Shown: piece by piece, positions 58,631-64,000 of the stretch
How positions within the stretch are numbered: the stretch's first letter is position 1
How the letters are laid out: each line of letters opens with the position of its first letter
NCBI GenBank assembly: GCA_963971535.1
Contig: OZ020593.1
Coordinates: forward strand, 21,471,221-21,535,220
Direction: 5' to 3'
Origin: Notolepis coatsorum
Taxonomy: Eukaryota > Chordata > Actinopteri > Aulopiformes > Paralepididae
DNA length: 64,000 nucleotides
Made by a program: the position numbers and the translations under genes
The notes under the pieces: generated by a model
Database searches by the model: none
Told to the model about the DNA's origin: nothing
The model's input: only the letters and a program-made list of their open reading frames with translations

Positions 58631-61050
58631 GTGAGTTTCTATCCATTATTAGTTAAACCAACCGCGCATAATTATTTCTGATAAGAAAAAATAAACGCAA
58701 AGCACCGCAAGTAGCCAGGTAGTGTACATTTAGAAAGATTTGTGATTATTTTCATTCTTACCTGAAGGCTTTTGCCAACCCTGAGGACGCACTGAGACAC
58801 GGGGGCGTGGAGTTCTTCAGAGAGGACCCAGACGTGGAACGATGTCGGAGGTAAGACCCATTATAATAATACTACTACTACTACTACTAAATAATAATAT
58901 TAAAAACCCTAGAATGGCTTTTATTCACCCGTTATGTATACCTATACAAAAAAACAATATAGCCTAAGCTGTTATTGAAAAGGTTTAAAGGAAACTTGAT
59001 ATAACTAGTTCAAGTTTCAAGTTTCTTTAATAGTTGTCATACAGAAGTACAGAATACTTTCATACAAAATGCTTCTTACTGTTACGCTCCAGAGACTGTG
59101 CTAGACAAGATAGTATCAAATAACATAGTATAGCATGTAATTTAGAAGAAGAAAATGAGGTCACAGTGTTCGGTATAGACATATGTACAATGTTCTGAGT
59201 TACCATATAATATACAATACTGTGCAGTGTACTAATGTACAGTACTATCTAGTGCAAAGCAGAAATGGGATGAGGTACAATTTAGGTACTACATAGCATT
59301 ATTAAATCATGCATGGGATCAGATATTCTACTATTCTTGAGGATCACATAACAATTTTGTACGAAATATTTGAGATTGAATAATAGGTTTAAATGACTGA
59401 GCTGTCTTTTGTTTTGGATAGTCTGTCATTAGCCTGCATGCTGCCAAGCAGAGTAACTGCTTTTACAGTAAATTTCGCAGAGTAAATTTTACTCAAACTG
59501 ATTACATTTTACTCAAACTGAGTAAAATGTACTTTACTCTGCGAAATTTACTGTAGTTGTAAGAGGTGCATCTTACACCATACAACCACAAACCAGATTA
59601 TGTAATTTATATTTGAGGTACATATGGGTTTTAAAGCAAATGTGGTGCGATTGGTGTTTTTGTTTAAGTATTTTGTTGAAGGTTCCAACATTCCCCACTG
59701 CCTTGCTTATTACTTCCACTATATAGGCCAATTGTTCTACCATGGTACATGGCACTTTACTACTGCCCACGGTATACATCATTTACCATGCTATATTGTA
59801 CCACGTTTGTTCTTAAATAACAGACTATACCATTGTATAATCCAATTTAAACCCGATGGTACAGTCTAAATCTGAGTGTACTTCAGTGTACATCATGATA
59901 TGTGATATGATGATGATGTTGCGTAAGGGTTCAGCAATCTGTTGGATATTGCTGCTGATTTGGATCATTTGTTTTTCTTCCGTGAAAGTTCACCTAGTGT
60001 TGGCAGCCTCTGGTTATGGTCGGCTGTTTTGTTTTAACCTGTTGGGAAACTATATCTTGGAAGCCAAGCAAAGCAGCTGTTTTTCTTTTCTTTTTTTTAC
60101 TGTGAACATTTTATTTTCCTGCCCTCCAAAGCCCCCTGGAAAGAAACATGCAGGCATTTATGACAGGAAACACATGCAACGATTAGGTCTTAAAGATAGA
60201 TTTATTACTTAAAGGATAGACCATTCCCCCAACCGTACCCCCTAATGACTACGTGCAATTTGTTAATTATATAATACAGCGTTATGGGCTTCCAAGTATT
60301 GGGGGTTGGTAGTGTTTGTAACTACATGCCATTTTGAACCATCTTTTTGTGCAGCTTTTGTGCTAGATAAGTTTAATTCTTATCAGGTTCATGTGCAAGA
60401 ATACTATTTGCTTTGAGGTGGGAGAGGAAGCAGGGTCCTGGGGGGGCAGTTAGGATGTTTTGTTAATTTCACAGACTCTGGATCTAGTCACAATGCATTC
60501 AGGTCTGCCAAAACAAACACGGTTACAGTAGTACTGTATTGTATGTCATAAATGTCTTGATGAATTGAAAATGGAGGACCCTTATGTAAACAAGACGAAA
60601 GTCTTTTTCTGGTCTGCATCCTCTTAGCAGTTGTTTGTATTGAGCCGTACTGTATTATTGTACCCATTCTGCAATCTGTTAATAAAGTTTTCAATCAATC
60701 AATCAAACAGCAGAGGTCTGCGTTCTGCTCATGTTACTCTACAACTGCAGATGATCTACAGGAATTCAGATACAATTTAATGAATCACCTACTTATTGAC
60801 TGAATTAGCTTTAGGTAATAGTGGGTTCTCACTGCTCATTACAGGAGAGGTTACAGGAAGTGACACACTAGATAACATTTAGTTGATTCAAAATTATTCT
60901 TAAAATACTTAGGAAATCTTCAGGGACTTAGTTAATTGAAAGATGACTTCAGCTGCAGTTAGCAGGAGTGAGTTCCAGGAAATTCTGTTCCATGTGTTGC
61001 ACAGATTCAGGAAACTGAGAGCACCAGTCCAGAGACCTAATGGAAAACAG

Positions 61051-61096
<46 letters not shown>

Positions 61097-62567
61097 GTGT
61101 GTGTGTGTAGGTGTGTGTGTGTGTGTGTGTGTGTACCTTGTGTATGTGAATTCTTGAAAATGACAATTTCACACTCACAAAGGAGGAGGGTTAAGGTTAG
61201 GGTTAATTAGGGGCGGCTACGTGGCGTAGTGGGCAAGGCGCTCGCCACAAAATCTGGAGACGCTGGGCTCGCCTGTTCGAGCCCAGCGCTCCACATTTGC
61301 TTTCAGTTTAGCTGGTCATCCGTACTAATACACATTGGCCGTATTAGGGGGTGGGAAACTGATGGGTGGGGATCGGGCGTTGTGGACAGCGACTCCTACA
61401 GGTCGGTTGGTGCACCTGCGCAGTAGAATCAGGAAGTGTCGGGGGCAGCGTCAATGTCAGACTTTGCAATCAAAAGTTAGGGGGCTAATAACCCTTGCCA
61501 TAATTTCAGTGTGCCCCTAACTTTTGATTGCAAGGTCTGACATTGACCCCCTTTTCAGGAGTTGACCTAGAGCCCACCAAGGTCATGCATATCAAGTTTG
61601 GTCAATGTCAGACCTTGCAATACACTGTAAGGCACTGTAAGGCTACTGTCCTGCCTCACTTCCAGTGATGAAGCTAAGCTATGCTAACGGAGCATCTATT
61701 CCCAAAGCTAAAATGCACGCACAGAGACAAAAAAGGTATGCATCTTCTTGTCTAACTCCAGGGAAGATGTTAAATAAGCTAATTTCCCAAAATAGTGGAG
61801 TTATCCTTTAAGTTATCAGGACATTTCACTTGATCGTCTCACATTGAGACTCTTGGTGCTAACACCCGTTACAAGCCGACCATACAGTAGGAAGAATGCC
61901 GTACTTCCCCTTTAAGCTGCCTCTGGTCATCATTCCATAGATAACAGTGGTATTGGCTGTCAGACAGCTGAAACCTGCCCAATATTCCACCATCGACTAA
62001 AAACAAACTTCTTCAATCAATATCTGAAATGAAGATAAAACTGTTTCGTTTTCGTACTGTCTTTTACTAGAATGCACTCTGCTACTAAGGAATCTACCGT
62101 GCCTATATTATTACCTACTATGCTAATATGTCTATACTACTATGCACTCTAAGACTGTAGCACTCAAGTTTGACACTGTTTGACGAACAATGTTACTGAC
62201 CCTTCCTGCTGACTTGTTGTACAGAACCTACAGTCGCTTTGGGTAAAAGCGTTTAGCCAAATGACTAAAAGGTAAATGTATTGATCGTGAGTGAATTGTA
62301 TTTCGTCTCCCCCGCAGGGCCCACCTGAACGACATGGAGAACATCCTCCCCTTCCTGTTCCTGGGTGCCGTCTACTCCTTCACGGGCGCCTCGCTGGCCG
62401 TGGCCCGTCTTCACTTCCTGGTCTTCTTCCTGGCTCGCGTCCTGCACAGTCTGGCCTACCTGATGGCCCTGCGGCCGCCGACGCGCTCTCTGGCCTACGT
62501 CGTCGGGCAGGTGCCGTGCGTCTCCATGGCCATACAGGTCCTCATGGCGGTGGTGTCGTACGCCTGA
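58523..62567 (+). CDS. ptges: Microsomal prostaglandin E synthase-1 (PTGES), complete
   Basis: PTGES is a glutathione-dependent MAPEG-family integral membrane enzyme of the ER/nuclear envelope that isomerises prostaglandin H2 to PGE2. Exons: 58523-58630, 58768-58850, 62318-62567; splices in phases 0 and 2. The product is 146 residues (human 152). Conserved segments: KMYTIAVITGQVRLRKKAFA, NPEDALRHGG, DPDVERC, RAH-NDMENI-PFLFLG and RVLHSLAYL. Arg120-Ser121 in PTRS match the human Arg126-Ser127 catalytic/GSH region; Arg104, Tyr111 and Arg116 match human Arg110, Tyr117 and Arg122. The four hydrophobic segments expected of MAPEG proteins are visible. The N-terminus (MIRNEVFSCFVFYGTLLVL) is shorter than in human. 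A long CA tract ends ~195 bp before the ATG. No other MAPEG member fits as well. Confidence 0.96.
58768..58850 (+). CDS. ptges: ptges exon 2
   Basis: The acceptor ttacctgaag is weak (few pyrimidines) but fixed by protein similarity. The exon encodes AFANPEDALRHGGVEFFRED and PDVERCR; the donor is gtaaga. The segment holds the basic/acidic cytosolic loop of the MAPEG active site. Confidence 0.93.
59008..59300 (+). mobile_element. Dispersed repeat (caagtttcaagtttctttaa), copy 2
   Basis: Same sequence block as 13581-13860, within ptges intron 2. Confidence 0.6.
59465..59554. repeat. 90-bp hairpin with actcaaactga loop repeats
   Basis: The 22-bp arms (cagtaaatttcgcagagtaa and its complement) are perfect; the loop contains two ttttactcaaactga units. 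In ptges intron 2. Confidence 0.8.
60520..60712 (+). mobile_element. TCAA-tailed repeat, copy 5
   Basis: tgaattgaaaatggaggacc, cccattctgcaatctgttaa, then AATAAAGTTTTCAATCAATC. Confidence 0.7.
61051..61134. repeat. GT microsatellite
   Basis: (GT)n with two aggtgt interruptions. Confidence 0.92.
61209..61450 (+). mobile_element. tRNA-derived SINE family B, truncated
   Basis: Head ggggcggctacgtggcgtag, B box ctgttcgagcccagc, body to gtcgggggcagcg; the 3' half is missing where a hairpin begins (61451). Confidence 0.82.
61451..61547. mobile_element. 97-bp hairpin at the SINE break
   Basis: tcaatgtcagactttgcaat, caaaagttagggg and their complements. A further tcaatgtcagaccttgcaat lies at 61603-61622. 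Confidence 0.7.
61660..62275 (-). mobile_element. Dispersed repeat fragments in ptges intron 2
   Basis: 61665-61815 is an inverted diverged relative of 7853-8000 (gctaatttcccaaaatagtg). 61975-62275 ends cagtcgctttgggtaaaagc then gtttagccaaatgacta, a common fish LINE 3' end on the plus strand. Confidence 0.5.
62318..62567 (+). CDS. ptges: ptges exon 3 and stop
   Basis: The acceptor is cccccgcag. The exon encodes RAHLNDMENILPFLFLGAVY, TM3 and TM4, ending VVSYA and TGA at 62565-62567. It is GC-rich (63% or so by eye) compared with the flanking introns. A C-tract follows the stop immediately. No canonical AATAAA is visible in the next 700 bp. Confidence 0.95.
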
Positions 62568-63287
62568 CACCCCCCCCCCCCTGAAGTAAGGACCGGACGG
62601 AGAGGACGTCCTCATGGCTCGTTTAAAGGCGGCAGTTAGGATCTGTGACCTACCCCAGTAGATGGAGGATGTGGATTCTTAGGAGACACACGTGTCTCAG
62701 TTACGAGGCAGAATCCAAAGGACACTACCATCATCAGAGTCGTAGTACATTGATCATTATTCGCGTGGCGGCCGTTTTTTGCTCGTATGTCACGCTCAGG
62801 ACGGGTTTCCAAGGTAGGAACTGGGTGGAAAGGAAGGAACCCAACCTGAGCGTGACGTAAGAGCAAAATGGCCACCGTGTGAATGTGGTCAGTGGCGTGC
62901 CGTGCACTGACGCCAATTATGGGTTTTGTGAAAATGTTGTCAGTATTTTGTTATTTTATACCTACTGTTAGAATGTGAGCATTTATTTCCTCTCTGCCTG
63001 GGGGAAGTTCTTTGAAGATTGTAAAAGTTAACCCGTACTGTATATTTATACGCAAAATGAAGGTTGCCGTTTGTCTTTTTATCTTAATTGGTCTCAATGA
63101 AATCAAATGACCCGACAGCATCCAAAACTGAAACGAGAGATGAAGTTAGTTACCGGTTTGAACCGGTTCTGCCTGGACTGGGAGGATGACCAGAGGAACG
63201 AGCCATGTTTTTCCAGTGCTTTATGGTGGGGACCTCCCCTCCATGTTTACAAAGCATAGGCTACCAAGTGAATTTCATAGAGGTCTC

Positions 63288-63762
63288 CAGTGTTGGGCAG
63301 TAGTTAAACTATGTATTACAATTACTACTAGTTTAACTACAATTTGCAGTAGCTGGGTGGTAGTTTAACTACATTCAAATCTCAATGTATTGTACACAAA
63401 ATAGTATACAAACTATATATTTCCCTAGAAATTTAGCATTTTCCTGATTCCACCTCAACAATGGCTCCCTATCCTCTCCTTACATCCTCCCGACCTAGTC
63501 CCTAAATCAAACGCACCCACACTTTACCCTACGCGGTTCGCTTGAAGCCTTATACCTCCGTGTAACAATATGAGATTCCAGACTCAAGATTGTGATCATT
63601 CCCCAGTGATGTACTTTGGATGTAGTTGAACTACCTCTTGAAAGTAGCTTTAGCTTGACAAGCTAGCTTAAAGTAGTTAAGATGTTGTTTACCTACTTTT
63701 CATTGTGAAGTAGCTAGTAGTTTGGTAAACTACAGTTTTTAAAGTAGTTTTCCCCGACACTG
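63288..63762. mobile_element. hAT-like MITE (cagtgttgggcagtag ends)
   Basis: Ends CAGTGTTGGGCAGTAG and TTTTCCCCGACACTG. The flanks GAGGTCTC (63280-63287) and GATGTCTC (63763-63770) match at 7 of 8. Interior rich in gtagtttaactac palindromes. Confidence 0.8.
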
Positions 63763-64000
63763 GATGTCTCCGCCACGTTGTTTGTGACCACATTGACCAG
63801 ATATTCCGTTCTTGGAAGTGTTAGCTGCCCCCTACACCATGTGTACAGTTCTAATGCAGTGTTAACATCTGTGTCGGCTACATTCAACAAAGGCATAATG
63901 GATGACCGCCTGCACACTTGTTGATGCGCTGAGAAGTGTTCTTTACAAAGGAGCTTGACGTGACTCAGCCGACCATGGCGCTCCAGACGGACCTTATTCG

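Overview
The window is eukaryotic and almost certainly teleost. It has spliced genes with GT-AG introns, long CA/GT microsatellites, and a dense load of fish-type transposons: an L1-clade LINE, L2-like LINE fragments, tRNA-derived SINEs, and hAT- and TTAA-type DNA elements. No bacterial operon, CRISPR array or prophage is present.

Genes. (1) usp20, plus strand, 4035-40602: 15 coding exons encode the C-terminal ~906 residues of the deubiquitinase USP20/VDU2, from the D-T-Q-E-F box to the stop. The Cys box and N-terminal zinc finger lie upstream of the window. All 14 internal exon junctions keep frame. The first exon carries an in-frame 30-bp minisatellite with 20 N-Q-T motifs that greatly lengthens the disordered insert of the catalytic domain. 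(2) A candidate single-exon gene of 86 codons at 55586-55846 (start M-G-C-A-M-C), with an ideal Kozak context and an AATAAA 150 bp downstream; I do not recognise its family. (3) ptges, plus strand, 58523-62567: three exons encode a complete 146-residue microsomal prostaglandin E synthase-1. USP20 and PTGES are also near neighbours on human 9q34, so this looks like conserved synteny. The torsin genes found between them in human were not seen here.

Layout. 1-4034 is an upstream usp20 intron (hAT element with a nested TTAA element, LTR-like fragment, SINE fragments). 5.1-30 kb holds usp20 exons 2-14 separated by repeat-filled introns: giant palindromes at 6-7.6 kb and 9.1-10.1 kb, an L2-like LINE at 16-18.4 kb, a 26-bp minisatellite at 19.2-20.7 kb, and a composite hAT at 26.5-29 kb. 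30.1-40.4 kb is the last intron and holds a nearly intact antisense L1 (31377-39600) bounded by an 18-bp target duplication, itself carrying a nested hAT element with 8-bp target duplications. 40.6-55.5 kb is intergenic: several SINEs with clear target duplications, TTAA-phased arrays, and a third copy of the hAT MITE. 55.5-64 kb holds the small ORF gene and ptges, the latter preceded by a ~365-bp CA tract.

The genes do not form a pathway. The points most worth checking are the usp20 coding minisatellite, the odd splice-acceptor contexts (GT tracts and a tandemly duplicated acceptor), the unrecognised MGCAMC gene, and the fold-back and TTAA-phased repeat families.
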